Below, piece after piece: positions 36,998 through 46,457 of a DNA stretch of 64,000 bases. Source of the DNA: Bifidobacterium cuniculi. Lineage in GTDB: Bacteria; Actinomycetota; Actinomycetes; Actinomycetales; Bifidobacteriaceae. The stretch lies in NCBI RefSeq assembly GCF_000741575.1, contig NZ_JGYV01000007.1, positions 1-64,000 on the forward strand, written 5' to 3'. A program made the position numbers and the translations under genes. Below the pieces are notes generated by a model, which worked only from the letters and a program-made list of their open reading frames with translations, ran no database searches and had not been told where the DNA came from. Numbering within the stretch: the stretch's first letter is position 1; every line of letters begins with the position of its first letter.

Positions 36998-38128
36998 ATG
37001 ACCACGTTCCGCGGTCCCGACAGTTCCCAGGATGCCATGCTCGACGAGCATGCGGTGGTGCCGGAGACCGTCGACGTCAACATCCGTCAGCTCGACCCCA
37101 TCCCGGCGCCGCGTCACTTCATCAAGGAACTGCCGCTGACCCGGGCCATGAGCGACCTGGTGCTCTCCTCGCGCCAGCAGATCCGCGACATCCTGCACGG
37201 CCGCGACGACCGCCTGCTCGCCATCGTCGGCCCCTGCTCCATCCACGACCCCAAGGCGGCGCACGACTACGCCACGCGCCTGGCGGTACTCAGCGAGGAA
37301 CTCAAGGACCGCCTGCTCATCGTCATGCGTGTCTACTTCGCCAAGCCGCGCACCACCATCGGCTGGAAGGGCCTGATCAACGACCCCGACCTCAACGGCC
37401 GCTTCGACATCCGCAAGGGCATGTGGCTGGCGCGCAAGGTGCTCGCCGATGTACTGGACCTCGGCCTGCCCACCGCCACCGAATGGCTCGACCCCATCAC
37501 CCCGCAGTACCTGTGCGACCTGGTCAGCTGGGGCGCGATCGGCGCGCGCAACACGGAAAGCCAGGTGCACCGCGAACTGGCCAGCGGCATGAGCATGCCG
37601 ATCGGCTTCAAGAACGCCACCGACGGCTCCGTCAAGCCTGCCGCCGACTCCTGCTACACCGCCAGCTTCGAACATCACTTCCTGTCCATCAACCTCGACG
37701 GCCAGGTCATCGCCGCCGAGACCAAGGGCAACCCCGACTGCCACCTGGTGCTGCGCGGCTCCAACCACGGCCCCAACTACGACCCCGTCTCCGTGGCCGA
37801 GGCACTGCGCGACCTCAAGACGTCGCACGCCGAAGGCCCGTCCAACCACGGCCTGGTCATCGACGCCGCCCACGGCAACTGCGGCAAGGACGAGGTCGTC
37901 GAGGCCGAGGTCGTCGAGGACATCGCCGGCCGCATCGCCGCCGGCGAGGAAGGCATCCTGGGCATCATGATGGAAAGCTTCCTCGTGGCCGGCCACCAGG
38001 ACCCCGGCCCCCTCGACACGCTCACCTACGGCCAGTCCGTCACCGACGCCTGCGTGCCGTGGGACCGCACCGAACAGGTGCTGCGCGAACTCGCCGACGC
38101 CGTCGCGACACGCCGCGGCCTGCGCTAG
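36998..38128 (+). CDS. 3-deoxy-7-phosphoheptulonate synthase (class I), first copy
   Basis: Condenses phosphoenolpyruvate and erythrose 4-phosphate, the entry to aromatic amino acids. The 376-residue protein is of the E. coli AroFGH type: AIVGPCSIHDPKAAHDYATR, KPRTTIGWKGLINDPDLNG, GAIGARNTESQVHRELASG and VIDAAHGNCGKDE. ATG 36998 follows GAGGAGG. A second copy at 40374 shares nearly all these motifs but has a longer N-terminus. The two probably differ in feedback control, as in bacteria with Phe- and Tyr-sensitive isozymes. Which is which cannot be told by eye. Confidence 0.93.
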   Translation: MTTFRGPDSSQDAMLDEHAVVPETVDVNIRQLDPIPAPRHFIKELPLTRAMSDLVLSSRQQIRDILHGRDDRLLAIVGPCSIHDPKAAHDYATRLAVLSEELKDRLLIVMRVYFAKPRTTIGWKGLINDPDLNGRFDIRKGMWLARKVLADVLDLGLPTATEWLDPITPQYLCDLVSWGAIGARNTESQVHRELASGMSMPIGFKNATDGSVKPAADSCYTASFEHHFLSINLDGQVIAAETKGNPDCHLVLRGSNHGPNYDPVSVAEALRDLKTSHAEGPSNHGLVIDAAHGNCGKDEVVEAEVVEDIAGRIAAGEEGILGIMMESFLVAGHQDPGPLDTLTYGQSVTDACVPWDRTEQVLRELADAVATRRGLR

Positions 38129-38211
38129 GTTTTCCCCGACGGCGCGAAGCATGCCGTCGGTCTATGATGGGGACACTGTCCACGACCACATTCCACCCTG
38201 GGGAGGCTCCC

Positions 38212-40203
38212 GTGCCACGAACCGTGGAGAGCGGTGCCCGCATACCGTCCGACGTGCCGTCCCGCCCGCGCACCTTCACCCACATCCGCGCCGTCGACGG
38301 CCTGCGCGCGCTCGCCATCATCGGCGTCGTCGCCTACCACACCCGTCCCTCCATGCTGGCGGGCGGCTTCCTGGGCGTCACCCTGTTCTTCGTCGTCTCC
38401 GGCTTCTTCCTGACCCGCAGCATGCTGCGCCTGTTCTCCGGCGGCGGCTTCCGCTACGCCACCTTCCTCAAGGGCCGCGCCAAGCGCATCTGGCCGGCGG
38501 TGCTCACCACCATCGGATTCGTGGCCGTCCTCGCCTGGGCCGCCTCCCCCATGCTGCTCATGAAGGCGCGCGCCGACACCATGCCCAGCGCGCTCTTCTA
38601 CAGCAACTGGTGGTTCATCTTCCGCCACCAGTCCTACTTCGAGACCTCCGGCCTGCCCTCGCCGCTGACCCACCTGTGGTACACCAGCCTGATCATGCAG
38701 TTCTACCTGCTGTGGCCGCTGCTCTTCGCCCTCGTCTGCCGCGTGGCGCACAGCAGGAAGGCGCGCGCGGCCATCCTCGTGGCCCTCATCGTCGCCTCCA
38801 CCGTGGAGATGGCGCTGCTGTACCGGCCCGGCCAGGACGTCTCGCGCATCTACTACGGCCTCGACACCCGCGCCGCCGAACTGCTCGTCGGCGCACTGCT
38901 GGCCGTGCTCACCGACCACGACCCGCAGTCCAAGGTCGGCCTGCAGGCGCCGCACTGGCGCCGCCGACTGCAGGTCAGGGGCCGCGAGCTCGACGTGGGC
39001 ACCGACACGGCCGTCAGCGCGCTCGCCGCCGCCATCACCCTCGTCTTCGTCATCGCCATGGTCGCCGCGCGCGGCACCGACGGATGGCTCTACCACGGCG
39101 GCCTGCTGCTCTTCGCCTTGCTGACCGCGACGCTGCTGTGGTGCGGCATGCAGCCCGGCGTCTACGCGCGCGTCATGGGCTGCCGCCCCCTGCAGTATCT
39201 CGGCTCTCGCTCCTTCTCCATCTACCTGGTGCACTACCCGCTGCTCGAGGTGATGAACCCTGCCACCCGCACCCGGCAAATCCCCTGGTACGAATGGCTC
39301 GGCCAGTTCCTGCTCATTCTCGTGGCCGCCGAGATCCTCTTCCAGCTGGTCGAGGCGATGCACGGCACGCGCTGGCTGCCGTGGATCGCCCGCCGCGACG
39401 GCCTGGAACGCTCGCATTCCCTGCGCCGCAGCGCATGGGTGATCTCCGGCGTCGGCGCGCTCATCGCCTTCCTGCTGGTGCTGCCGCTGCCCTGGCAGCA
39501 GGTCGCCGACAGCCGCGCGCGCACCCTGCGCCCTGAACTGCAGATGACGCGCGAACAGGCGCTGGCCAAGCTCAAGGCTACGCCGAAGCCGAAGCCGACC
39601 GCCAGCCCCACGCCCAGCCCGAGCGCCTCCGCACCCACCAAGCCGACGTCTCCCAAGCCGCTGGTCAAGGCGCTCGTCGTGCCCGACAACCTCGACCCGG
39701 GCCGCTGGCAGTGCGACGCCGCCAAGGAGACGTGCAACGTGAAGCTGCTCATGGTCGGCGACTCGGTGACCGCCGGCGTCACCGACGTCATGCGTGAGCA
39801 CTTCCCGAACGCGCACGTCGACGGCGCGGTCAGCCGCCAGTTCGGCGACGGCCTGCCGATCATGCAGCAGGCGATCGCCGCGGGGGAGGACCCGCAGGTC
39901 ATCGTCTACGCGCTGGGCACGAACGGCGCCGCCACCGCCGACCAGGTCGCGCAGGTCATCGACGCCGCGCAGGGCCGCCCCCTGTACTTCCTGACCACGC
40001 GCGCGCCCGTCGACTGGGTGGAGGGCAACAACCAGCTGTTCCTCCAGGAGGCGAAAAGCCACGCCAACGTGGGGGTGATCGACTGGGCGGGCCTGTCCAG
40101 GGCGCACCCCGACTACCTGTATGACGACGGCATCCACCCCAACGCCCTCGGCCAGGAGGCCTTCGTGCAGATGATGTTCGAAGCCCTGTGCCCGCAATCA
40201 TGA
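38212..40203 (+). CDS. OatA-like membrane acyltransferase with C-terminal SGNH domain
   Basis: Probably acetylates a cell-envelope polymer such as peptidoglycan or polysaccharide. The 663-residue protein starts with an acyltransferase-3 domain of ten or more helices (IRAVDGLRALAIIGVVAYHT, GVTLFFVVSGFFLTRSML). A Pro/Thr/Ser linker near 455-485 leads to an extracytoplasmic SGNH hydrolase domain with GDS (Ser518), ALGTNGA and DGIHPNA (Asp639, His642). GTG 38212 has GGGAGG five bases upstream. ATG 38164 in frame overlaps a -10-like TATGAT and is rejected. It sits between two DAHP synthase genes with no evident pathway link. Confidence 0.87.
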   Translation: MPRTVESGARIPSDVPSRPRTFTHIRAVDGLRALAIIGVVAYHTRPSMLAGGFLGVTLFFVVSGFFLTRSMLRLFSGGGFRYATFLKGRAKRIWPAVLTTIGFVAVLAWAASPMLLMKARADTMPSALFYSNWWFIFRHQSYFETSGLPSPLTHLWYTSLIMQFYLLWPLLFALVCRVAHSRKARAAILVALIVASTVEMALLYRPGQDVSRIYYGLDTRAAELLVGALLAVLTDHDPQSKVGLQAPHWRRRLQVRGRELDVGTDTAVSALAAAITLVFVIAMVAARGTDGWLYHGGLLLFALLTATLLWCGMQPGVYARVMGCRPLQYLGSRSFSIYLVHYPLLEVMNPATRTRQIPWYEWLGQFLLILVAAEILFQLVEAMHGTRWLPWIARRDGLERSHSLRRSAWVISGVGALIAFLLVLPLPWQQVADSRARTLRPELQMTREQALAKLKATPKPKPTASPTPSPSASAPTKPTSPKPLVKALVVPDNLDPGRWQCDAAKETCNVKLLMVGDSVTAGVTDVMREHFPNAHVDGAVSRQFGDGLPIMQQAIAAGEDPQVIVYALGTNGAATADQVAQVIDAAQGRPLYFLTTRAPVDWVEGNNQLFLQEAKSHANVGVIDWAGLSRAHPDYLYDDGIHPNALGQEAFVQMMFEALCPQS

Positions 40204-40373
40204 CAGCCACCGCGCAGGATGGTAAGGTAAACGGCAGGTTACGTCCGCGCCGACGGCCCGCGTCGCCAGGCGTCCCCTCGCATGGCGACACGTGCCGCCC
40301 GCCGCGGGGGGAGGCGCCCGCACGGCCTGTTGGTATGGTGGGGCGTGGAGACAGCAAGGAGCCGACGATTCGC
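40204..40373 (+). other. Leader region before the second DAHP synthase
   Basis: 170 bp without a gene. It contains GTCGCCA / TGGCGAC (40262-40268 and 40283-40289) as a weak inverted repeat, and a -10-like TATGGT near 40334. No leader peptide rich in aromatic codons was seen. Confidence 0.4.
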
Positions 40374-41627
40374 ATGAACGAGACCAACCAATCCGTCAGG
40401 GGCATCAGCCCCGAGGTTCGCCAGGCCATCGAGCAAGGCGTCCCGCGCACCTACACCCGTGCGCAGATGCACGAGGTGCACCGCGTGATCGACGAGGGCG
40501 GCAACCCCTTCACGGAACTGGGCGAGCGGCTGCCGCGCTGGGAGGACCAGGTGGGCGTCGAACGCATCATCAACCGGCGCATCATGGAACTCGACCCACT
40601 GCCCACGCCCGCCGAGGTCCTGCAGAGCCTGCCGCTGGACGCGCACGGCCAGGAGGTCGTCGCCTCCTCGCGCGACGAGGTGCGCGGCTGCCTGTACGGG
40701 CAGGACGACCGCCTGCTGGTGATCGTCGGCCCCTGCTCCGTGCACGACCCAGCCGCCGCGCTCGACTACGCGCGCCGCCTCGTGCGCGTCATGAAGCAGG
40801 TCGAGGACGAGCTGCTCATCGTCATGCGCGTCTACTTCGAGAAGCCGCGCTCCACCGTCGGCTGGAAGGGCCTGATCAACGACCCCGACATCGACGGCTC
40901 CCACCACCTGCAGAAAGGCCTGCTGCTCGCACGCCGCACCCTGCTCGACGTGCTCGGCGCCGGCGTGGCCGCCGCCACCGAGTTCCTCGAGCCGACCAGC
41001 CCGCAGTACATCGCCGACGCCGTCAGCTGGGGCGCCATCGGCGCGCGCAACACGGAAAGCCAGGTGCACCGCCAGCTGGCCAGCGGCATGAGCATGCCCA
41101 TCGGCTTCAAGAACGCCACCGACGGCTCCGTGCAGGGCGCCGTCAACAGCTGCGTGGCCGCCTCGCAACGCCACACCTTCTTCGGCGTCGACCACCAGGG
41201 TCGCGCCAGCGCCGTGGAGACCCTCGGCAACCCCGACTGCCACGTGGTGCTGCGCGGCTCGTCGTCCGGACCGAACTACGATGCCGCCTCCGTGGCTGAC
41301 GCCGTGCGCACGGTCCGCGGCCAGCTGGGGGAGGACACCGCCGCCGGCCACGGCGTCGTCATCGACTGCTCGCACGGCAACTCCGGCAAGGACGAGGTGC
41401 AGCAGGCCGCCGTCGTGCGCGACGTCGCCGCGCGCGTCGCCGCCGGCGAACCCGGCATCACCGGCATCATGATGGAAAGCTTCATCGAGGCGGGCAACCA
41501 GCCGGCCGCACCCCTGGCGCAGCTGACCTACGGGCAGTCGATCACCGACCGCTGCATCGGCTGGCCCGAGACCGAGCGGCTGCTATTCGAACTGGCCGAA
41601 GCCGTCCGCACCCGCCGCTGGAACTGA
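40374..41627 (+). CDS. 3-deoxy-7-phosphoheptulonate synthase (class I), second copy
   Basis: Same reaction as the gene at 36998. It shows VIVGPCSVHDPAAALDYARR, KPRSTVGWKGLINDPDIDG, GAIGARNTESQVHRQLASG and VIDCSHGNSGKDE. The protein has 417 residues, with about 40 extra at the N-terminus including RAQMHEVHRVIDEGGNPFTE, a region that could carry a different allosteric response. ATG 40374 follows AAGGAG at 11 bases. The nucleosidase gene begins 17 bp after its stop, so transcription may continue into it. Confidence 0.93.
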   Translation: MNETNQSVRGISPEVRQAIEQGVPRTYTRAQMHEVHRVIDEGGNPFTELGERLPRWEDQVGVERIINRRIMELDPLPTPAEVLQSLPLDAHGQEVVASSRDEVRGCLYGQDDRLLVIVGPCSVHDPAAALDYARRLVRVMKQVEDELLIVMRVYFEKPRSTVGWKGLINDPDIDGSHHLQKGLLLARRTLLDVLGAGVAAATEFLEPTSPQYIADAVSWGAIGARNTESQVHRQLASGMSMPIGFKNATDGSVQGAVNSCVAASQRHTFFGVDHQGRASAVETLGNPDCHVVLRGSSSGPNYDAASVADAVRTVRGQLGEDTAAGHGVVIDCSHGNSGKDEVQQAAVVRDVAARVAAGEPGITGIMMESFIEAGNQPAAPLAQLTYGQSITDRCIGWPETERLLFELAEAVRTRRWN

Positions 41628-41644
41628 CCCGAAAGGAACGCCCC

Positions 41645-42343
41645 ATGAGCACACGCAGCATCGTCATCATCACCGCGCTCGAGGAGGAGGCCGCGCACAT
41701 CGCCGAGGCCTGCGACGACGTCGAACACGTCCGCCGCGCCTCCCTCGACGTGATCCGCGGCACGCTGGCCACCGACGCCGGCGACACCCTGCACGTCGCC
41801 GTCGCCGTCGGCGGCATGGGCACGGTCAACGCCGCCGCCACCACGCAGTTCCTGATCGACCTGGCCGCGCCCGACGCCGTCCTCTTCTCCGGCATCGCCG
41901 GCAACCTCAACCCCGCGTTGCACGTCAACGACGTCGTCCTCGGCGGCACCCTGCGCTACCTGGACACCGACATGCGCCTGGTGGGCCAGTGGAAGCCCGG
42001 CACCGAGGAGTTCCACTCCGACCCCGCGCTGGTCGCGCTCGCCGAGGCCGCGCTCGACGACATGGGCATCACCCACGTCACCGGCACCATCGCCACCGGC
42101 AACTACTTCGTGGACACGCCCGAACTGTCCGCGAAGATCGTGCGCGAGACCGGCGCCGACGCCGTGGAGATGGAAGGCGCCGCCGTCGCGCACGTCGCCG
42201 CCCGCAACGACCTGCCCGCGCTCGTCATCCGCGCGATGAGCGACAACACGGACACCGACTACGAGGAGTTCCGCGAGTTCGACATCTCCGAATACGCCGA
42301 CACCGCCGCCAAGCTGGTCGTGACCATGCTGCGGCGCATGTGA
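41645..42343 (+). CDS. mtnN: 5'-methylthioadenosine/S-adenosylhomocysteine nucleosidase
   Basis: Cleaves adenine from MTA and SAH, feeding methionine recycling and AI-2 formation. The 232-residue protein has the family pattern: ITALEEEAAHI at the start, GGMGTVNAAATTQFLIDL, LFSGIAGNLNPALHVNDVVL, AVEMEGAAVAHVA (ribose-binding Met-Glu) and VIRAMSDNTD with the catalytic Asp. It is preceded closely by the DAHP synthase and followed after 41 bp by pstS. Confidence 0.92.
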   Translation: MSTRSIVIITALEEEAAHIAEACDDVEHVRRASLDVIRGTLATDAGDTLHVAVAVGGMGTVNAAATTQFLIDLAAPDAVLFSGIAGNLNPALHVNDVVLGGTLRYLDTDMRLVGQWKPGTEEFHSDPALVALAEAALDDMGITHVTGTIATGNYFVDTPELSAKIVRETGADAVEMEGAAVAHVAARNDLPALVIRAMSDNTDTDYEEFREFDISEYADTAAKLVVTMLRRM

Positions 42344-42384
42344 GGCACTGACCGCACGACAGGAAAGACACGAAAGGCCGTCCC

Positions 42385-43503
42385 ATGCACCCCAAGGTCC
42401 CCCGGCGCCTGCTCGCCGCGCTCTGCGCCACCGCCATGGCGGCGGCACTGGCCGCGTGCGGCGACAACGTCGACCCCAACGAGACACCCACCCGCGACGC
42501 CTCCTCCATCGCCGGCAGCTTCGCCGGCGCCGGTGCCTCCTCCCAGCAGAGCGCCGTGGAGGCGTGGATCGCGGGATTCCAGAAGAAGAACCCCGACGCG
42601 AAGATCTCCTACAACCCCTCCGGCTCCGGCGCGGGCGTCACCACCTTCCTCACCGGCGCTACCGTCTGGGCGGGCTCCGACCGGCCGCTCTCCGACGACC
42701 AGGTGAAGGAATCCACGCAGGTCTGCGCCGGCAAGGAAGCCTTCGACGTGCCCGTCTACATCTCCCCGCTGGCCGTGGTCTACCACGTGGAGGGCCTCGA
42801 GGGCGACACGCATATCCGCATGGACGTCTCCGTGCTCGCCCGCATCTTCGACGGGAAGATCACCAACTGGAACGACCGGGCGATCGCCGCGCTCAACCCG
42901 GACCTCAAGCTGCCCGACCTGCCCATCACCGTCGTACACCGCTCCGACAAGTCCGGCACCACCCTCAACTTCGTCGAATACCTCAAGGCCGCCGCCCCCA
43001 AGGAGTGGAAGTACGCCACCGAGGAGAACTGGCCCAACGACGTCGGCCAGGGCGCCAAGGGCACCTCCGGCGTGATCAGCACCATCGACCAGGCCAACGG
43101 CACCATCGGCTACGCCGACTTCTCGCAGGTCGGCGACCTGGGCACCGTCGACATCAAGGTCGGCGACTCCTACACGCGCATCTCCGCCGAAGCCGCCTCC
43201 CTGGCGGTCGCCGACTCCACCCTCGAGGAGGAGTCCGCCGGCAGCAACCGCGTAGTGCTCGACATCAACCACACGACCACCACGGAAGGCGCCTACCCGA
43301 TCGTGCTGGTCTCCTACGACATCGCCTGTCCCGTCTACGCCGACGCGGACACGGCACGCTTCGCCAAGGCCTTCCTCGGCTACGTCGTCTCCGACGACGG
43401 CCAGGAGCAGGCCATGCGCGCCACCGGCTCGGCACCCCTGCCCGACAACATCGCCTCCCTCGTGCAGGCGTCCGTCTCCAAGATCGCCCCGGAGGGAGAG
43501 TGA
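42385..43503 (+). CDS. pstS: Phosphate ABC transporter substrate-binding lipoprotein
   Basis: Captures phosphate outside the membrane for PstCAB. The signal peptide ends in a lipobox with Cys25 (LAAC). The phosphate-binding loop motifs are visible: SFAGAGASSQQSAVEAW, NPSGSGAGVTTFLTGATVWA and VHRSDKSGTTLNFVEYL. It starts a four-gene operon in which the next start lies only two bases after its stop. No phoU or two-component genes are in the window. Confidence 0.95.
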   Translation: MHPKVPRRLLAALCATAMAAALAACGDNVDPNETPTRDASSIAGSFAGAGASSQQSAVEAWIAGFQKKNPDAKISYNPSGSGAGVTTFLTGATVWAGSDRPLSDDQVKESTQVCAGKEAFDVPVYISPLAVVYHVEGLEGDTHIRMDVSVLARIFDGKITNWNDRAIAALNPDLKLPDLPITVVHRSDKSGTTLNFVEYLKAAAPKEWKYATEENWPNDVGQGAKGTSGVISTIDQANGTIGYADFSQVGDLGTVDIKVGDSYTRISAEAASLAVADSTLEEESAGSNRVVLDINHTTTTEGAYPIVLVSYDIACPVYADADTARFAKAFLGYVVSDDGQEQAMRATGSAPLPDNIASLVQASVSKIAPEGE

Positions 43504-43504
43504 C

Positions 43505-44455
43505 ATGAGCAGTACGCTCCATGAACCCGTCAGCGGCAAGAAGGCCGACGGCGTCTTCCGCGGCGTCGCCTACGCCTGCGGCATCCTCATCCTCGTCGTC
43601 CTGGCGGCCGTCGCCGTCTTCCTGCTCGTGCAGGCCTGGCCGCTCATCGGCGGCAACCAGGCGGACGTCTCCGAGACCATCGCCAGCTTCACCGGCGGAC
43701 GCTCCACCAACTTCTGGAGCTACGTCGGCCCGCTGTTCTTCGGCACCGTGCTCGTCGCCGCGCTCGCCCTGGTCATCGCCTTCTTCGTGTCCATCGGCAT
43801 CGCGCTGTTCATCTCGCACTACGCACCGAAGAAACTGGCCACCGTGCTCTCCGGCGTGGTGGACCTGCTCGCCGCCATCCCCTCCGTAATCTACGGCCTG
43901 TGGGGCGGCCTGGTGCTTGTGCCCTCCATCTACCCCTTCTGGAACTGGGTGGCCGAGACTCTCGGCTGGATCCCGCTGTTCTCCGGCCCCGCCGCCAACC
44001 CGCCGCGCACCGTGGCCACGGTGGCGCTGGTGCTGGCGATCATGATCCTGCCGATCATCACCTCCATGGCACGCGACATCTTCCAGCAGACCCCCAAGCT
44101 GCTTGAGGAGGCGGCGCTGGGCCTGGGCGCCACCAAGTGGGAGATGATCAAGCTCGCCGTGCTGCCCTTCGGCCGCTCCGGCGTCATCTCCGCCTCCATG
44201 CTCGGCCTGGGCCGCGCCCTCGGCGAAACCATGGCGGTGCTCATGATCCTCGCGCCGGGCATGCGCTACTCCATCCACCTGCTGCAGGCCTCGCAGAACC
44301 AGACCATCGCGGCGAACATCGCCGCACAGTACCCAGAAGCCAACGCGCTGGGCGTCTCCGTGCTCATCGGCACAGGCCTCGTCCTCTTCGTCATCACCTT
44401 CCTGGTGAACCTGGCGGCGCGCCGGATCACGTCGAAAGCGAGCGTGAAGAAGTGA
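43505..44455 (+). CDS. pstC: Phosphate ABC transporter permease PstC
   Basis: One of the two membrane permeases of the Pst importer, with 316 residues. It has six helices and the cytoplasmic coupling loop EEAALGLGATKWEMIKLAVL. The stop overlaps the pstA start (GTGA), so the two subunits are made in step. Confidence 0.95.
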   Translation: MSSTLHEPVSGKKADGVFRGVAYACGILILVVLAAVAVFLLVQAWPLIGGNQADVSETIASFTGGRSTNFWSYVGPLFFGTVLVAALALVIAFFVSIGIALFISHYAPKKLATVLSGVVDLLAAIPSVIYGLWGGLVLVPSIYPFWNWVAETLGWIPLFSGPAANPPRTVATVALVLAIMILPIITSMARDIFQQTPKLLEEAALGLGATKWEMIKLAVLPFGRSGVISASMLGLGRALGETMAVLMILAPGMRYSIHLLQASQNQTIAANIAAQYPEANALGVSVLIGTGLVLFVITFLVNLAARRITSKASVKK

Positions 44456-45483
44456 ACAGCCCAAGCCAGCAGAACACGGGCACCCCCGTCGGCCGGGGGA
44501 GTGCGGCACCCGCCCGGGCCGCCGACGAGGCCCCCGTCATCGACTTCGACAAGTTCAAGCCCACCCGCTCCCACGTGGCGGCCCGCAAGCGCAAGGACCT
44601 GTTCATGCGCGTGCTCATCGTCCTGGCCTTCGCAATCGCCTGCATCCCGCTGGTCTCCGTGCTGTGGACGACCCTGGCGCGCGGCTTCAGGCGCCTCAAC
44701 TGGGACTTCCTGAGCCACAACATGACCAACGTCATCGGCGGCAATCCCACGCCCTCCGGCGGCTACGGCGGCATCCTGCACGCCGTCATCGGCACCCTGG
44801 AGATCACCCTGGGCGCCATGGTCATCTCCATCCCCGTGGGCGTGCTGTGCGCGGTGTACCTCATCGAGTACGCGGGCAAGTCGCGCCTGGCGGACGCCAT
44901 CCACCTACTCGTGGACGTCATGAGCGGCATCCCGTCCATCGTCGCCGGCCTCTTCGCCTTCTCCATGTTCGCGCTCCTGGCGGGCCCGGGCACCCTCAAC
45001 GGCTTCGAGGGATCCGTGGCGCTGAGCCTGCTCATGCTGCCCACCGTCGTCAAGACGACCGAGGAGATGCTCAAGATCGTGCCCAACGACCTGCGCGAGG
45101 CCTCCCTCGCGCTGGGCGTCACCAAGCAGCGCACCATCACCAAGGTCGTGCTGCGCACCGCCCTGCCGGGCATCGTCTCCGGCGCCATCCTCGCCATCGC
45201 CCGCGTCATCGGCGAGACCGCGCCGCTGCTCATGACCGCCGGCTACATCGTGTCCACCAACGCCAATCTGTTCTCCGGGCAGATGACCACGCTGCCCGTG
45301 TACGTGTACCAGGAGTACTCGAAGTACCGTGCGAACTGTCCGGCGGACGCCTCGGACGGATGCGTGACATCCATCCCGATGGAGCGAGCCTGGTCCGCGG
45401 CGCTCGTGCTCATCATCATCGTGCTCATCCTCAACGTCATCGGCCGGGTCGTCGCGCGCGTCCTGGCGCCGAAGAAGAAGTGA
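44452..45483 (+). CDS. pstA: Phosphate ABC transporter permease PstA
   Basis: Second Pst permease, with 343 residues. The start is GTG 44452, overlapping the pstC stop by four bases, with GTGAAGAAG before it. A hydrophilic N-terminal stretch of about 45 residues (Ser/Pro/Ala-rich, then DFDKFKPTRSHVAARKRKD) precedes the six helices. The coupling loop reads REASLALGVTKQRTITKVVL. pstB follows after 15 bp with AGGAGAAG as its ribosome site. Confidence 0.94.
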   Translation: MNSPSQQNTGTPVGRGSAAPARAADEAPVIDFDKFKPTRSHVAARKRKDLFMRVLIVLAFAIACIPLVSVLWTTLARGFRRLNWDFLSHNMTNVIGGNPTPSGGYGGILHAVIGTLEITLGAMVISIPVGVLCAVYLIEYAGKSRLADAIHLLVDVMSGIPSIVAGLFAFSMFALLAGPGTLNGFEGSVALSLLMLPTVVKTTEEMLKIVPNDLREASLALGVTKQRTITKVVLRTALPGIVSGAILAIARVIGETAPLLMTAGYIVSTNANLFSGQMTTLPVYVYQEYSKYRANCPADASDGCVTSIPMERAWSAALVLIIIVLILNVIGRVVARVLAPKKK

Positions 45484-45498
45484 AACCAGGAGAAGTCC

Positions 45499-46278
45499 AT
45501 GGGACAGCGAATCGACATCAAGCATCTGAACATCTACTACGGCAGCTTCCTGGCGGTCGAGGACGTCAACCTCGAGATCCAGGCGAACAAGGTCACCGCC
45601 TTCATCGGCCCGTCCGGCTGCGGCAAGTCGACGGTGCTGCGCACGCTCGACCGCATGCATGAGCTCACCCCCGGCGCGCACTGCACTGGCGAGGTGCTGC
45701 TCGAAGGCCAGAACCTGTACGGCAAGGACGTCGACCCGGTGGCGGTGCGCCGCGACGTGGGCATGGTCTTCCAGCGGCCCAACCCCTTCCCGACCATGTC
45801 GATCCGCCAGAACGTGCTGGCCGGCGTGACGCTCAACAACCGCCGGATCGCCAAGTCGGACGCCGACGACCTGGTGGAGTGGGCACTGCGCGGCGCGAAC
45901 CTGTGGAACGAGGTGAAGGACCGCCTCGACGTGCCCGGCATCGGCCTGTCCGGCGGCCAGCAGCAGCGCCTGTGCATCGCGCGCGCCGTGGCCGTGCACC
46001 CGCAGGTGCTGCTCATGGACGAACCCTGCTCCGCGCTCGACCCGATCTCCACCCTGGCCGTGGAGGACCTCATCAACGAGCTCAAGCAGGACTACACGAT
46101 CGTGATCGTGACCCACAACATGCAGCAGGCCGCCCGCATCGCCGACTACACCGCCTTCTTCAACCTGCAGGCCGTGGGCAAGCCCGGCCACCTGGAGTAC
46201 TTCGCCGACACCACCACCATGTTCAACAACCCGCAGAACGTGGAAGCCGAGCGGTACGTGTCGGGGCATTTCGGGTAG
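45499..46278 (+). CDS. pstB: Phosphate ABC transporter ATP-binding protein
   Basis: ATPase that drives PstCA. It has Walker [10 protein letters not shown] (about 36-44), signature LSGGQQQR (about 151-158), Walker [14 protein letters not shown] and the His switch VTHNMQQA. The length of 259 residues is normal. It is the last gene of pstSCAB. A 179-bp gap to the purine permease contains no clear terminator. Confidence 0.96.
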   Translation: MGQRIDIKHLNIYYGSFLAVEDVNLEIQANKVTAFIGPSGCGKSTVLRTLDRMHELTPGAHCTGEVLLEGQNLYGKDVDPVAVRRDVGMVFQRPNPFPTMSIRQNVLAGVTLNNRRIAKSDADDLVEWALRGANLWNEVKDRLDVPGIGLSGGQQQRLCIARAVAVHPQVLLMDEPCSALDPISTLAVEDLINELKQDYTIVIVTHNMQQAARIADYTAFFNLQAVGKPGHLEYFADTTTMFNNPQNVEAERYVSGHFG

Positions 46279-46352
46279 GTCTGGGTTGTTCCGTCCTGGG
46301 CTTGGGATTGGTTCGCGCCACCTGGGAAAATCACAAAAACGCACAACACACC

Positions 46353-46389
46353 GTGCAACATTCCCCATACAAACCTGTGCTACATTCCC
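46353..46389 (+). promoter_or_regulatory. Direct repeat GTGCNACATTCCC upstream of the purine permease
   Basis: GTGCAACATTCCC (46353-46365) and GTGCTACATTCCC (46377-46389) are spaced 24 bp apart and differ at one base. They lie 70-105 bp before the start. They may be a tandem operator, or one may be a -10 region (TACATT). No purine riboswitch fold was recognised in this 179-bp gap. Confidence 0.35.
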
Positions 46390-46457
46390 TCTGGTTCCCG
46401 TGTTCCTGCGGGGACTTCAGCAGAAGAGTTACCACGAGAAGAAAAACAGGTTTTCCT

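Noticed and set aside
40204..40373. Aromatic-amino-acid leader peptide before the second DAHP synthase
   Set aside because: No short frame rich in Phe, Tyr or Trp codons next to a terminator hairpin was visible.
46279..46457. Purine riboswitch before the NCS2 permease
   Set aside because: No purine-aptamer core (three-way junction with the conserved loop motifs) could be found by eye. Only the tandem 13-base repeat stands out.
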